A stretch of 64,000 nucleotides of DNA from Brucellaceae bacterium (GTDB lineage Bacteria; Pseudomonadota; Alphaproteobacteria; Rhizobiales; Rhizobiaceae), in NCBI GenBank assembly GCA_020637775.1, contig JACKJV010000001.1, forward strand, positions 62,001-126,000. The letters are read 5' to 3'. The position numbers and the translations under genes were made by a program. This document shows, in pieces, positions 10,501 to 19,249 of this stretch. Each line of letters begins with the position of its first letter. Positions within the stretch are counted from its first letter, which is position 1. The notes under the pieces are model-generated. The model searched no databases, was not told where the DNA came from, and was given only the letters and a program-made list of their open reading frames with translations.

Positions 10501-11348
10501 CGCCTGCGATCGCGTTCGGCCCGGTGGCGCTGCGCGAGGCCGTGGCCGCCGGCGATCCGAAGGCGTTCTTCGAGGTCGGCAACCGATACACGGAAGGCCG
10601 CGGGGTGGCCGCATCACCGGAAACGGCGGCGGAATGGTATGCCCGTTCGGCGGAAGCCGGTTTCGCGCCCGGTCAGTATCGCTATGGCAACCTGCTGGAA
10701 AAGGGCATCGGCGTGGAGCGCGACCTGGAAGGGGCCAAGACCTGGTACCAGTTGGCCGCGCAGCAGGGCAATGCCAGCGCCATGCACAACCTTGCCGTCC
10801 TCTTCGCCACGGGCGCCGACGGCGTGACGGACAACACGTCGGCCGTGCGCTGGTTCATGGAAGCGGCCGAACTGGGCGTCAAGGACAGCCAGTTCAACCT
10901 GGGCATCCTGGCTGCCAAGGGCGTGGGCATGAAGCAGGACCTGGAAGAATCGTACAAGTGGTTTGCGGTGGCCGCTCGCAATGGCGACAAGGATGCCGCA
11001 CAGAAGCGCGACGAGGTGGCCAAGGCGATGCGGCCGGAACAGCTTGACCGTGCGCGGGCTAAGGCCGACCTGTGGAAACCGCGCACGCCCGACCTGGAGG
11101 CCAATACGCCTTCCATTCCCGAAGGCTGGACCGTCTCGAACGAAACGACCGCAAGCGTGGACATGACCAAGGCGGTGCGCAACATCCAGCTTATCCTGAA
11201 CAAGAACGGTTTCGATGCGGGCGCGCCGGACGGCATCATGGGCGACAAGACCAAGCAGGCCATCCGCGACTTCCAGTCGGCCCATGGCCTGCCGGCGACG
11301 GGGGAAGTCGACAACGCGCTGGTCTCGAAACTGCTGGACATGAAATAA
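7524..11348 (+). CDS. PodJ-like polar localisation factor (coiled coil, TM, Sel1 repeats, peptidoglycan-binding domain)
   Basis: This 1274-aa protein is built like the PodJ/PodJL polarity factors of Alphaproteobacteria. Residues about 20-670 are charged and predicted as long coiled coil. An acidic, alanine-rich linker follows. One membrane segment (VLMAAGAVMILLAGLQVG) lies near 870. The periplasmic part has four Sel1-type repeats (about 1000-1165, for example YGNLLEKGIGVERDLEGAK) and ends with a peptidoglycan-binding type 1 domain (about 1213-1274, NGFDAGAPDGIMGDKTKQAI). PodJ organises pole-specific complexes in Caulobacter and rhizobia (family knowledge). The ATG at 7524 begins MNDKKSYLGSLNAG; an upstream extension to 7350 is open but looks non-coding. 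The ribosome site is weak. The gene stands alone on the plus strand. Confidence in architecture is high; its role in this organism is inferred. Confidence 0.88.
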   Translation: MNDKKSYLGSLNAGRERRSGAILDDITEKLDALERRISGERMAMPAKPARRDAAPSPSPRRPARSNLYNDIAHDLERARERSDEFGSISRISHDLQALREELRQEMSHGIRQEFDSLRRQMADFYQDVQAGLSSRELAPELERIAAGVASLSERSGNRDVMALRHDVEELRETVEALAREETLQSVNNRWDDFDRRWDRIADHIEGGMEASGRADAMFDRLSERMEAIYDALAQVPSRSVMASLEDKVRMLTEAVGQIADAQARIPPDLFGMVEDRLDEISRAIVASSVSAEPVQLDTAPLERIEARISALANQINEVAAQDNGALVEQLHVLTQRVDDLARERDLPSEDLERIATQMASITRILTDSPAPPDMAVILDGVEQRINALGATLEDRTHSASRQSMTLFKDLEGRIGDLAGKIEALPRANEGEHASDIDARLRDLTARLEESTRRQSKSEAALLTTLDERLQGFQKELESRQAAAPVDTRAIANIEARLEAISAHLDEASRAILPEADASLVATLGSRLDEIASRLDETSRNAEAADRSLIEHLETQVADMARFMSNPGSNLPELENLTPRLEEIERALASNHETILQTAQRAAEDALRTASAHNAAHHDAVAALAEDLKSLDKLARRSEERNTKTFEAIHETLLKIVDRLATLEASGTEGKPDERAALADAPQPEPARKAAKRTVQQAPSIDTAEVFDDAEPLSEAAGDTRAAPAVSPSQAAAAAALAALQDGDTAVMAEDDRRPSMLNGLTRALRGKKQAAPQEPSMEGAPVLDDEQDDTPLAPGDSAPDLTAIMEKVRADREAERAGDPDAAKADFIAAARRAAQAAAAEAEMLKGKTTLGSAGSRLSLATLLQEKRKPVLMAAGAVMILLAGLQVGKMVLSGNEDVPVAAEQGSLSEPDTGTTAEIPARQIMPDATAETGDADGSTNAIAADTDSIEPAIPELEADAGDIMPPDVIASGDAGETGGTAMADETTGDDGADAPAIAFGPVALREAVAAGDPKAFFEVGNRYTEGRGVAASPETAAEWYARSAEAGFAPGQYRYGNLLEKGIGVERDLEGAKTWYQLAAQQGNASAMHNLAVLFATGADGVTDNTSAVRWFMEAAELGVKDSQFNLGILAAKGVGMKQDLEESYKWFAVAARNGDKDAAQKRDEVAKAMRPEQLDRARAKADLWKPRTPDLEANTPSIPEGWTVSNETTASVDMTKAVRNIQLILNKNGFDAGAPDGIMGDKTKQAIRDFQSAHGLPATGEVDNALVSKLLDMK

Positions 11349-11497
11349 GTATGTGAAATTGCAGCGCCGCGGCACTGTAGCGGACGCTTCATCAACCATT
11401 GCTGCAATGAAGGTTTGACAGCCCGGTTCCGAAGGCGCAAGAACAGGCCAGACGGGGTGGGGTCGCCCCAGGTTTCCAATGCACGCGGGACTGGCGG

Positions 11498-12421
11498 GTG
11501 AGTATCTATCTCCCGATTGCAGAAATGTCAGCCAATGTCGCCGTGCTGCTGGCGATGGGCGCGGCGGTCGGTTTCCTTTCCGGCATGTTCGGCGTGGGTG
11601 GCGGCTTCCTCATCACGCCCCTGCTGATCTTCTACAACATCCCCCCGGCCGTCGCCGTCGCAACCGGCGCCAACCAGGTCGTCGCCTCATCGGTCTCCGG
11701 AGCGCTGGTTCATTTCAAGCGCAAGACGCTGGATTTCAAGCTCGGGACGGTGCTGCTGATGGGCGGCATGGCGGGATCGCTGGCGGGCGTGTTCGTCTTT
11801 GCCAAGCTGAGGGAACTCGGACAGCTCGACCTCATCGTTTCCCTGCTCTACGTGGTCTTTCTGGGCACGGTCGGCGGACTGATGCTGTGGGAAAGCATCG
11901 GCGCCATGGCACGCGCCAAGGGCGGCGCGGCGCCCAGCCTGCGCAAGCCGGGTCAGCACAACTGGATTCACAAGCTGCCGCTGAAAATGCGCTTTCGCGC
12001 CTCCAAGCTGTTCGTCAGCATCATTCCGGTGCTCGGACTGGGGGCCTTCATCGGCTTCCTGGCCTCCATCATGGGTGTCGGTGGCGGTTTCATCATGGTT
12101 CCGGCCATGATCTACCTGCTCAAGGTGCCGACCAATGTCGTCATCGGCACGTCGCTGTTCCAGATCGTCTTCGTCGCCGCCTTCACCACCATCATTCACG
12201 CCATGACCAACCAGACAGTCGATGCCGTGCTGGCGTTCCTGCTGATGATCGGCGGCGTGATCGGCGCGCAATACGGCGCCAAGGTGGGCCAGCGCCTGCG
12301 CGGCGAGCAGTTGCGCGCGCTGCTGGCCGGCCTCGTTCTGCTTGTTGGCCTGCGCCTTGCCATCGACCTCTTTCTGCAGCCCGCCAACATCTATTCGCTC
12401 GCCGCGACGGGAGGTCTGTGA
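11498..12421 (+). CDS. TauE/SafE-family sulfite/organosulfonate exporter-like membrane protein
   Basis: This 307-aa integral membrane protein has the duplicated TauE/SafE fold. Each half opens with a glycine-rich segment, FGVGGGFLITPLLI near residue 31 and MGVGGGFIMVPAMIYLL near 191, and about eight hydrophobic spans are visible. The family moves sulfite, sulfoacetate or related anions across the inner membrane. Translation starts at GTG 11498, with GCGGGA about 8 nt upstream. The stop TGA shares its last base with the next ATG (TGATG at 12419-12423), so it is translationally coupled to a TIGR02186-type gene. This pair recurs in Alphaproteobacteria. The transported anion is not shown by sequence. 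Confidence 0.9.
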   Translation: MSIYLPIAEMSANVAVLLAMGAAVGFLSGMFGVGGGFLITPLLIFYNIPPAVAVATGANQVVASSVSGALVHFKRKTLDFKLGTVLLMGGMAGSLAGVFVFAKLRELGQLDLIVSLLYVVFLGTVGGLMLWESIGAMARAKGGAAPSLRKPGQHNWIHKLPLKMRFRASKLFVSIIPVLGLGAFIGFLASIMGVGGGFIMVPAMIYLLKVPTNVVIGTSLFQIVFVAAFTTIIHAMTNQTVDAVLAFLLMIGGVIGAQYGAKVGQRLRGEQLRALLAGLVLLVGLRLAIDLFLQPANIYSLAATGGL

Positions 12422-13218
12422 TGGCCGGCCGGCGGACATGGCTGGCCTGTCTCGCACTGCCCGCGCTGCTGGCGGCCCTGCCCGTGCAGGCGCAGGCGCA
12501 GGCGCAGGAACCGCTGCGCGAAGCCATCCAGATCGGCCTTTCGACCGACAAGATCGGCATCACGTCGAGCTTTTCAGGCGCTGACCTGACCATTTTCGGG
12601 GCATTGGAAAACGCCGACCCCGAGGTGCGGCGGACCGGGCGATACGACGTGGTCGTCGTTCTGGAAGGCCCGCCGCGCCTGGCCACGGTGCGGCGAAAGG
12701 ACCGGTTCTTCGGCCTCTGGATCAACCGGCAGTCGGAAACCTTTCAGAGCGTGCCGGCGTCCTATTCCATCGCCACCACGCGGGCGATCCAGGACATCAC
12801 GACCGAGACAAGCTACCGACAGCTCGCGCTCGGCGCGCCGAACCTGGCCTTCAACCAGGGGGCGGCCGAAAGCGGGCGGATTGCCGAATTTTCCGAAGCC
12901 CTGCGCACCATCAAGCGCGATACCGGTCTCTACACCGAACGGATCGGCGGTGTCCGCTTCCTGTCGCAGAACCTGTTCCGGGCGTCGCTGGCCATTCCCG
13001 CCAATGTTCCGGTCGGCACGCATCGCGCACGGGCCTTCCTGTTCCGAAACGGCGTCTTCATCGACGAGATGTCGGCGCCGCTGGTGATTGTCAAATCCGG
13101 GTTCGAAGCGGCCATATACAACATGGCGAAGACACAGGGCCTGACCTATGGCCTGTTCGCCGTGGCCCTGGCGGTGGTGACCGGCTGGCTCGGCCGGCTG
13201 CTGTTCCGCCGCGACTGA
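12421..13218 (+). CDS. TIGR02186-family secreted/membrane-anchored protein
   Basis: This 265-aa protein has a cleavable signal peptide (about residues 1-28, ending in the alanine/glutamine run of VQAQAQAQ), an extracytoplasmic beta-rich body and one C-terminal membrane span (GLFAVALAVVTGWLGRLLF). It matches the TIGR02186 family, whose members sit beside TauE-type transporters; the function is unknown. It starts one base inside the stop of the TauE-like gene, so co-translation is likely. A role assisting anion export at the outer face of the membrane is inference from pairing only. Confidence 0.85.
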   Translation: MAGRRTWLACLALPALLAALPVQAQAQAQEPLREAIQIGLSTDKIGITSSFSGADLTIFGALENADPEVRRTGRYDVVVVLEGPPRLATVRRKDRFFGLWINRQSETFQSVPASYSIATTRAIQDITTETSYRQLALGAPNLAFNQGAAESGRIAEFSEALRTIKRDTGLYTERIGGVRFLSQNLFRASLAIPANVPVGTHRARAFLFRNGVFIDEMSAPLVIVKSGFEAAIYNMAKTQGLTYGLFAVALAVVTGWLGRLLFRRD

Positions 13219-13247
13219 CCTGAGCACGAGACAACGGGGGAGACGAC

Positions 13248-13703
13248 ATGAGCGAGGCAGGCCCGGGTTCGAACGGCAGGACCGCCATGGCACTGGCGCT
13301 GGCCGGCTTCATCCCGTTCCTGGCGCTGTTGCTGTGGCTCGCCGGCATCGACGACGATCATCCGTGGCGGGCAATGACCATCGACATGCTGAAGACCTAT
13401 GGCGCGGTGATCCTGTCTTTCCTCGGCGGCATTCGCTGGGGCCTCGCCACGGGCCGCGACGACGCCACGACGGCGCGGATCCTGCTGCTTTCCACCGTGC
13501 CGTCGCTGGCCGGTTGGGCCGCTCTCGCCCTGCCCGACGCCCATGCCTTCGCCCTCCTGGCGGTTGCCTTCGCAGCGCAGGGCGCCTGGGACCAGTTCAC
13601 CGTTCACGCAGGACATGCGCCGGCCTGGTTCGGTCATTTGCGCATGCGGCTCAGCCTGCTGGTGGTCACGGCCATGGTGGCCGCCTTCTGGCTGACGCAC
13701 TGA
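13248..13703 (+). CDS. DUF3429-family membrane protein
   Basis: This 151-aa protein has about five hydrophobic helices and the DUF3429 pattern with the conserved VILSFLGGIRWGLA segment in the second helix and HLRMRLSLLVV near the C-terminus. The ATG at 13248 has GGGGGAG about 7 nt upstream. It follows the TIGR02186 gene by 29 nt, so it may end the same operon. It converges with pdeM, with only 10 nt between the genes. No biochemical function is known for the family. Confidence 0.85.
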   Translation: MSEAGPGSNGRTAMALALAGFIPFLALLLWLAGIDDDHPWRAMTIDMLKTYGAVILSFLGGIRWGLATGRDDATTARILLLSTVPSLAGWAALALPDAHAFALLAVAFAAQGAWDQFTVHAGHAPAWFGHLRMRLSLLVVTAMVAAFWLTH

Positions 13704-13713
13704 CAGCGGCAGG

Positions 13714-14448
13714 TCAATCGGGCCGCAGGCGGCTGGCGGCAAGCGGAAAGAGCCGCGCCTCGCCCAGCATGCAGGCGCGCAGGTTCGGGCGGTCGAACAG
13801 GCCGGAAAAGGCAGCATCGAGGATGTTCAGGCAGCCGGTATAGGCGCCGAAGGCCGGGAGGATGATGCGCCGGCCATCGGTCGCGAAACAGGCACGGCGT
13901 ACCGAACGGCCGCGATGCACAACCCTTGCGCCGGGATGAAGATGGCCCGCCACCTCGCCCTGAGCACCGGCGGCCGGGCGCGGCTCGTGACGCAGCCTCA
14001 GCGACGCCATGCACAATTCCGCCACCGTCTCGCCGCCAAGGCCGGCTGGCGCTTCGGGGTCGTGATTGCCGGCAATCCAGATCCAGTCGCGCCCCGCCAT
14101 CAATTCCGACAGGAGTGCCATTTCCTCGCCCGGCAGGCGCGCCGCCGCCTTCGCGTCGTGAAAGCTGTCACCGAGGCAGACGACCGTGGCCGGATCGTGA
14201 CGCGCCACCGCCTCGCCAAGGCGCAGCAGGGTGGCCCGCGTGTCGTATGGCGGCAGGTATTGCCGGCGGCCGGCAAAGGCGGAGCCCTTTTCCAGATGGA
14301 GATCGGCAACCAGCAGCGCACGGCTTTCCGGCAGCACGGCCACACCGCAAGGGTCGAGGAGAATGGCGCTGCCGGCGAGCTGCGTTTCCAGGAGATCGGG
14401 CAAGCGGCGCACGGTTTGCCGCGGCCTTGCGGCGCTGCCCTCAGCCAT
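13714..14448 (-). CDS. pdeM: Ligase-associated DNA damage response metallophosphoesterase PdeM
   Basis: This 244-aa calcineurin-like phosphoesterase contains all metal-binding motifs in order: VADLHLEKGS, VCLGDSFHD, AGNHDPE and AGHLHPGA. PdeM-type enzymes are encoded with an Lhr-like helicase, and often an ATP-dependent ligase and an exonuclease, in a DNA-damage response cluster. The start at 14448 was chosen because ATGGCTGA overlaps the helicase stop by 8 nt and GAGG lies 7 nt upstream; ATGs at 14472 and 14460 are open but would extend the overlap. The ligase and exonuclease partners are not in this window. Confidence 0.9.
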   Translation of the reverse strand: MAEGSAARPRQTVRRLPDLLETQLAGSAILLDPCGVAVLPESRALLVADLHLEKGSAFAGRRQYLPPYDTRATLLRLGEAVARHDPATVVCLGDSFHDAKAAARLPGEEMALLSELMAGRDWIWIAGNHDPEAPAGLGGETVAELCMASLRLRHEPRPAAGAQGEVAGHLHPGARVVHRGRSVRRACFATDGRRIILPAFGAYTGCLNILDAAFSGLFDRPNLRACMLGEARLFPLAASRLRPD

Positions 14449-17002
14449 CGGCGGCCTCATGTACCAGTTCATCGGCTATCTCCGCCAGAAGCGTGTCGCT
14501 GACGCTGCCTTCCACCCGTTCACGGCCGATTTCAAGCATGATCGGCACGGCGAGCGGCGAAATCCGCTCCAGCGCGCGGTGGACGATGCGTCCCCTGATT
14601 CGTGCCAGCATTTCACCCAGTCTTCGCACGTCGAGCAAGCCCGCAGCCGCATCGGCGCGCGTGGCCTTGAGCAGGATGTGATCGGGTTCATGGGTGCGCA
14701 AGACGTCATAGATGAGGTCGGCGGATACGGTGACCTGCCGGCCGGTCTTTTCCTTCCCGGGATGACGGCGCTCGATGAGACCGGCGATCACCGCGCAATA
14801 ACGGAAGGTGCGCTTGAGCATGAAACTCTCGTCCAGCCACGCTTCCAGATCGTCGCCGAGCATGTCCTCCTCGAACAATCCGCCCCAGGAGATGTCTCCG
14901 CGCGATGCCATCGCGCCCATGTCGCCCAGCGACCAGACAGCCAGCGCATAGTCGGTGGCGACAAAGCCGAGCGGGCGGGCGCCCATCCGCTCCAGCCGGC
15001 GCGTCAGCAGCATGCCGAGGGTCTGGTGCGCCAGCCTGCCTTCAAAGGGATAGCAAACCATGTAGTGCCTGCCGGCGCGGGGGAAGGTCTCGATGAGCAG
15101 GTTGTCGCGGTCGGGCAGGACCGACTTGTCGCGCTGCAGGCGCAGCCAGTCGGCCACCTGGTCCGGCAGGCTCGACCAGCAGTTCGGATCGGCCAGCATG
15201 GCGCGGACCTGTTCGGCCAGATAGGTGGACAGCGGGAACTTTCCGCCCGCATAGGCCGGAATGCGCGCCTCCGTGTCAGCGGCGGTGGAGACGAAACACT
15301 CGTTCTCGCGAATACCCTGGAAGCGCAGCACCTTGCCGGCAAACAGGAACGTGTCGCCCGGGGAAAGCTGTTCAAGGAAATATTCCTCGACCTGACCCAG
15401 GACAGGCCCGCCGCGCAAGGGGCCCGCGCGCCCGGCGCGGGCCAGCCGCACGGTCAGCATGGGCGATTCGATGATCGTGCCGACATTGAGCCGGTATTGC
15501 TGCGCAACGGAGGGATGGGAAATGCGCCAGGTGCCATCCGCTGTCCGCCGGATGCGGGCGAAGCGCTCGTAATTGCGCAGCGCATAGCCGCCGGTGGCAA
15601 CGAATTCGATCACGCGGTCGAAATCGTCGCGGGACAGGCGGGCATAGGGTTCGGCCAGACGCACCTCCTCGTACAGCGCATCGGCTTGAAACGGTTCGGC
15701 GCAAGCCATGCCGAGCACATGCTGGGCCAGCACGTCCAGCGCGCCTTCGCCCAGGGGCGGCGTGTCCTGCGCTCCATGGTCGTTGGCCTCGAGGGCGGCG
15801 CGGCATTCCAGCACCTCGAAACGATTAGCCGGAACGAGAATGGCGCGGCTGGGCTCGTCCATGCGATGGTTGGAACGGCCGATCCGCTGGGCCAGGCGGC
15901 TGGCCCCCTTCGGCGCGCCGACATGAATGACCAGGTCCACATCGCCCCAGTCGATTCCCAGGTCGAGCGTGGAGGTGGCGACGATGGCGCGCAGGCTGTT
16001 GGTCTCCATCGCCTTCTCCACCCTGCGCCGCTGGCTTACGTCCAGCGAGCCATGGTGCAGCGCGATCGGCAGGCTGTCCTCGTTCACGGTCCACAGTTCC
16101 TGAAAGACCAACTCGGCCTGGCTGCGGGTGTTGACGAAGACGAGCGTGGTGCGGTTCCGGCGGATCTCCTCGTAGATGTCCGGAATGGCGTAGCGCGCGG
16201 AATGACCCGACCAGGGGATGCGGTCCTGCGATTCCAGGATGCGGATCACCGGCTTGGCGCCGCCCTCCACCTGCACGATATCCGCCATGGCGCCGCCTGG
16301 CGGCTGCGGGACAAGCCAGCGGCGCAGCCCTTCCGGATCGGCCACGGTGGCCGAGAGGCCGATGGTCCGCAGGTTCGGGCGCAGGCGGTGCAGGCGGGCC
16401 AGCCCGAGCGCCAGGAGATGCCCGCGCTTCGATGTCACCAGTGAATGCAGTTCGTCCAGCACGACCGTTTCGAGATCGGCGAAAAAGCGCCCGGCATCCT
16501 TTGCCGCCAGAAGCAGGGCGAGTTGTTCCGGCGTGGTCAGAAGAATGTCCGGCGGTGCCAGTTTCTGGCGTTGCCGCTTGTGGCCGGGCGTGTCCCCGGT
16601 GCGGGTTTCGACCTCGATCCCGAGCCGCATTTCGGCGATGGGGCGGGCAAGGTTGCGCTCGATATCCACCGCCAGCGCCTTGAGCGGGGAAATGTAGAGT
16701 GTATGGATTCCACGTTTCGCCTCGCCTGGCCGCCCTGGCTTCCTCCGTGACAGGTCGATCAGGCTCGGCAGGAAGCCGGACAACGTCTTGCCCGCCCCTG
16801 TCGGGGCGATCAGCAAGGCAGAGCGGCCGGCTTCGGCAAGCGAAAGGATGGCACGCTGATGCGGCCTCGGCCTCCATCCCCGGCTTTCAAACCAGTTGCT
16901 GAAGACCGGGGGCATATCAGCGTGGGCGGCGGCGCCCGCCTCGTGAGTGGGAAGCTGTGTCACGCGCGCAAGATAGGGTGCGGCGCGCGCACGGCCAAGC
17001 AT
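14441..17002 (-). CDS. Ligase-associated DNA damage response DEXH-box helicase (Lhr-like)
   Basis: This 853-aa superfamily 2 helicase shows Walker A APTGAGKT near residue 64, the DEXH box as VLDELHSL near 185, motif III GLSATV near 215, and motif VI QRIGRSNHRM near 385. A winged-helix and Lhr-type C-terminal region complete the usual length for the ligase-associated helicase group. The protein is thought to unwind damaged DNA with PdeM. The ATG at 17002 shares its A with the TGA of the upstream methyltransferase gene (TGATG), and the 3' end overlaps pdeM by 8 nt, so the three genes are tightly coupled. A TTG three nucleotides upstream is an alternative start. Confidence 0.93.
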   Translation of the reverse strand: MLGRARAAPYLARVTQLPTHEAGAAAHADMPPVFSNWFESRGWRPRPHQRAILSLAEAGRSALLIAPTGAGKTLSGFLPSLIDLSRRKPGRPGEAKRGIHTLYISPLKALAVDIERNLARPIAEMRLGIEVETRTGDTPGHKRQRQKLAPPDILLTTPEQLALLLAAKDAGRFFADLETVVLDELHSLVTSKRGHLLALGLARLHRLRPNLRTIGLSATVADPEGLRRWLVPQPPGGAMADIVQVEGGAKPVIRILESQDRIPWSGHSARYAIPDIYEEIRRNRTTLVFVNTRSQAELVFQELWTVNEDSLPIALHHGSLDVSQRRRVEKAMETNSLRAIVATSTLDLGIDWGDVDLVIHVGAPKGASRLAQRIGRSNHRMDEPSRAILVPANRFEVLECRAALEANDHGAQDTPPLGEGALDVLAQHVLGMACAEPFQADALYEEVRLAEPYARLSRDDFDRVIEFVATGGYALRNYERFARIRRTADGTWRISHPSVAQQYRLNVGTIIESPMLTVRLARAGRAGPLRGGPVLGQVEEYFLEQLSPGDTFLFAGKVLRFQGIRENECFVSTAADTEARIPAYAGGKFPLSTYLAEQVRAMLADPNCWSSLPDQVADWLRLQRDKSVLPDRDNLLIETFPRAGRHYMVCYPFEGRLAHQTLGMLLTRRLERMGARPLGFVATDYALAVWSLGDMGAMASRGDISWGGLFEEDMLGDDLEAWLDESFMLKRTFRYCAVIAGLIERRHPGKEKTGRQVTVSADLIYDVLRTHEPDHILLKATRADAAAGLLDVRRLGEMLARIRGRIVHRALERISPLAVPIMLEIGRERVEGSVSDTLLAEIADELVHEAADG

Positions 17003-18000
17003 CAATGGGGATGCACGGGCCGGTCCGGACCGGTTTCTTCCTCGCCATGCACGCGCGCAGACCAGACAGGCCGATCCGGCGCGCCGGGGCCGGCCTTTTC
17101 GGCAACCACGACGAAGCCCGCGACCGGTTCGCCCCGGTCCTTGCGGATTTCATGCCTGGCGAAGGAAACCGGCTCCAGCCCGCAGGCTTCCAGCCGCGCT
17201 CGCAGGTAGGCCTCGCCATGGGCAAAGCGCATGGAAGGGCGCAAGACGACATCGCCATCTCCCGCCGCCGCCTCGACGGTGAAACCGAAGAGGCCGCCTG
17301 GCGCCAGCGCCGATGCCACCCAGTCAAAGATGCGTTCGAGATCGCCCAGATACATGAACACGTCGGCTGCCGTGACCAGATCCGGGGCGATTCCCGTCCA
17401 GGGGTGAAGCATGGTGAGATCGGCCTGCTCCAGCCGGTCATAAATTCCCTTGGCAGAAACCTTGCGCAGCATCTCGGCGGAAATGTCCATGCCTTCAAGG
17501 CGGCTGGCCATGGTTCTCAGCCGGACGCCCATCAGGCCGGTTCCGCATCCCAGATCCAGCGCCTTGGCGAAACCGCCACGGCCAACCGCGACAAGCGACT
17601 CCGCAAGCCGGTCCGGCGCGGCATAGGCGAGTCGTTCCACCAATGCGTGATCGAACTCGTCGGCATAGGCATCGAACAACGTTTCCACATAGGCGGACGG
17701 CATGACCGCCATGTCGGCCGCCTGGCCGGCGAGTTGCAGCTTTAGCGTCGCGCCAAATGGATCGTCAGGATCGAGGCTGAGGGCCCGGCGCCAGCACGCC
17801 GCGGCTGCCGGGAGATTGCCCGCCTTGTCCTCGATTTCGCCCAGCCGGAACCAGCCCGCAGCCCATTGCCCGACGCGATCGAGGGCCTGGCGGTAAAGAT
17901 CGGCGGCGGCCGCGGCATCGCCGGATTGCAGAAGCATCTCGCCATAATCGGCGCGCCGGTCGGCAAGCATGTCGCCGGACGAAAGCAGGACAGGTTTCAT
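17002..18000 (-). CDS. TPR plus SAM-dependent methyltransferase
   Basis: This 332-aa protein begins with two TPR-like helical repeats (about residues 10-85, for example ADLYRQALDRVGQWAAGWFRLGE) followed by a class I methyltransferase with the SAM loop LDLGCGTGLMGVRL near 160 and an acidic post-motif at MDISAEML. The alphaproteobacterial TPR/methyltransferase family has no defined target. The ATG at 18000 was chosen; a TTG at 18030 is also open. The stop overlaps the helicase start, which hints that it belongs with the repair genes, but methylation of a repair factor is speculation. Confidence 0.82.
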   Translation of the reverse strand: MKPVLLSSGDMLADRRADYGEMLLQSGDAAAAADLYRQALDRVGQWAAGWFRLGEIEDKAGNLPAAAACWRRALSLDPDDPFGATLKLQLAGQAADMAVMPSAYVETLFDAYADEFDHALVERLAYAAPDRLAESLVAVGRGGFAKALDLGCGTGLMGVRLRTMASRLEGMDISAEMLRKVSAKGIYDRLEQADLTMLHPWTGIAPDLVTAADVFMYLGDLERIFDWVASALAPGGLFGFTVEAAAGDGDVVLRPSMRFAHGEAYLRARLEACGLEPVSFARHEIRKDRGEPVAGFVVVAEKAGPGAPDRPVWSARVHGEEETGPDRPVHPH

Positions 18001-18090
18001 GAAGGACTGGACCCGGGAAGAAACGGACAAGCGCCTATGCCGCCGAACCTGCAGGAAATCAACTGTCTTTTTGGCAGAAGTCGCCCAGGT

Positions 18091-19170
18091 TCAGGAGTCG
18101 GGAATGAAAACACGAATGCTGAAGATGTCCACCGGCTTCCTGCCTTGCGCGATATCGGGCGTCAGGCTGATGGAGCCGAAGGAACCGGGGGCGCGATCCG
18201 GCAGATCGATCTCGAACAGGAAATCGCTGCGGGACGCCTCGACATCGAAGCGCTTGCGGCCGCAATCGCCCAGTTCCGCCAGGCTGCAGCGAATGGACAT
18301 CTGGGTGGATTCCCCTTCCGGCGCAGCCGCATTGATGTCAAAGGTCACGCGCTTTCCCGCCAATTGCGAAAGAATACCTTCTCCCAGGTCGAAAACCGCG
18401 GCGGAGTCGGTCGCGCTCGGCGTGATCCGCAGCGCCTTGTCTGATCCCTCGCCGCTCACATCCACCGTGGTGCCCGAGGGAGCGGTCACGGTGGTCGGAT
18501 CATCGGGCGTGAACACGGTGATCCAGCTTCCCGCTTGCGGCAATGCCCCGAGCGACCCGGCGGTCCCCGGCTCGGCCGGCTTGAACTCGTCTTCGCGCAA
18601 TTGCACCGGCGGATTGGGGACCGCGCCATCGCGGACAGAAAGAGGCAGCAGGGCCTGGCTGGAATAGAGCCACCAGATGCCCATCGCGACGAACACGGCC
18701 AGCAGGCTGACCGTCAAAAGGCGGGCGAACGGCCGGCGCTTCCTTCGCCGTCCCTGCGGAAGACCGCTCTCCGGCTCCGGCCCGGCAGCGGAAGCGGCCG
18801 GGATCCCGCCTTCCTCGTCGGTACGCGTGACCCGCAATTGCGACACGAAATCGGTCTCGGATTCAGCTTCCGGCGCGGCCGCGGGCGCGGCCTCGACACG
18901 TGGTTCCGGCGCTGCCACCGTTTCATCCGCAGGCGGTTGCGGCTCAGGACCGGTCTCCAAGGCGGGCCGGAATTCCGTTTCGATCGCACGGATGCGCTTT
19001 CGCAGAGCCTCGCGCCTGTTCGCCGCTGTTTCCGCCGGCAGGTCCGGGTGGGATTTCAGCGATCGCTCAAGGGCGGACAAGGCGGACAGATAGACCCTTT
19101 CGCGATGCTTCGGGTCGGACGCGTCTCCCTTTTCCAGGGCTGCGCGGATTGCCTTTTCTATCGGGTCCAA
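18091..19170 (-). CDS. Single-span membrane protein of unknown function
   Basis: This 359-aa protein has a cytoplasmic N-terminal part with a helical EKAIRAALEKGD region and a Pro/Ala/Glu-rich linker (about 65-135). A basic patch QGRRRKRRPF precedes one membrane span (LLTVSLLAVFVAMGIWWLY, near 152-172), and a C-terminal beta-rich domain ends in IRVFIPDS. I do not recognise a named family. It starts with TTG at 19170; the GGGGGAC ribosome site 6 nt upstream lies inside one arm of a 16-bp inverted repeat. It follows the TolC-type gene by 79 nt on the same strand. Confidence 0.75.
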   Translation of the reverse strand: MDPIEKAIRAALEKGDASDPKHRERVYLSALSALERSLKSHPDLPAETAANRREALRKRIRAIETEFRPALETGPEPQPPADETVAAPEPRVEAAPAAAPEAESETDFVSQLRVTRTDEEGGIPAASAAGPEPESGLPQGRRRKRRPFARLLTVSLLAVFVAMGIWWLYSSQALLPLSVRDGAVPNPPVQLREDEFKPAEPGTAGSLGALPQAGSWITVFTPDDPTTVTAPSGTTVDVSGEGSDKALRITPSATDSAAVFDLGEGILSQLAGKRVTFDINAAAPEGESTQMSIRCSLAELGDCGRKRFDVEASRSDFLFEIDLPDRAPGSFGSISLTPDIAQGRKPVDIFSIRVFIPDS

Positions 19171-19176
19171 ATCACT

Positions 19177-19237
19177 GTCCCCCGGTTGATCCTGCCATGA
19201 CGTTAGCTGCGCTGCCTGAAGGGATCAACCGGGGGAC
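19177..19237. promoter_or_regulatory. 16-bp perfect inverted repeat that covers a ribosome binding site
   Basis: GTCCCCCGGTTGATCC (19177-19192) pairs exactly with GGATCAACCGGGGGAC (19222-19237) around a 29-nt loop. Read on the minus strand, it follows the stop of the TolC-type gene by 12 nt. Its second arm contains the Shine-Dalgarno sequence of the TTG-started membrane protein. It could both end transcription or protect the upstream mRNA and lower translation of the downstream gene. There is no T-run. Confidence 0.7.
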
Positions 19238-19249
19238 GACGGATGGCTG

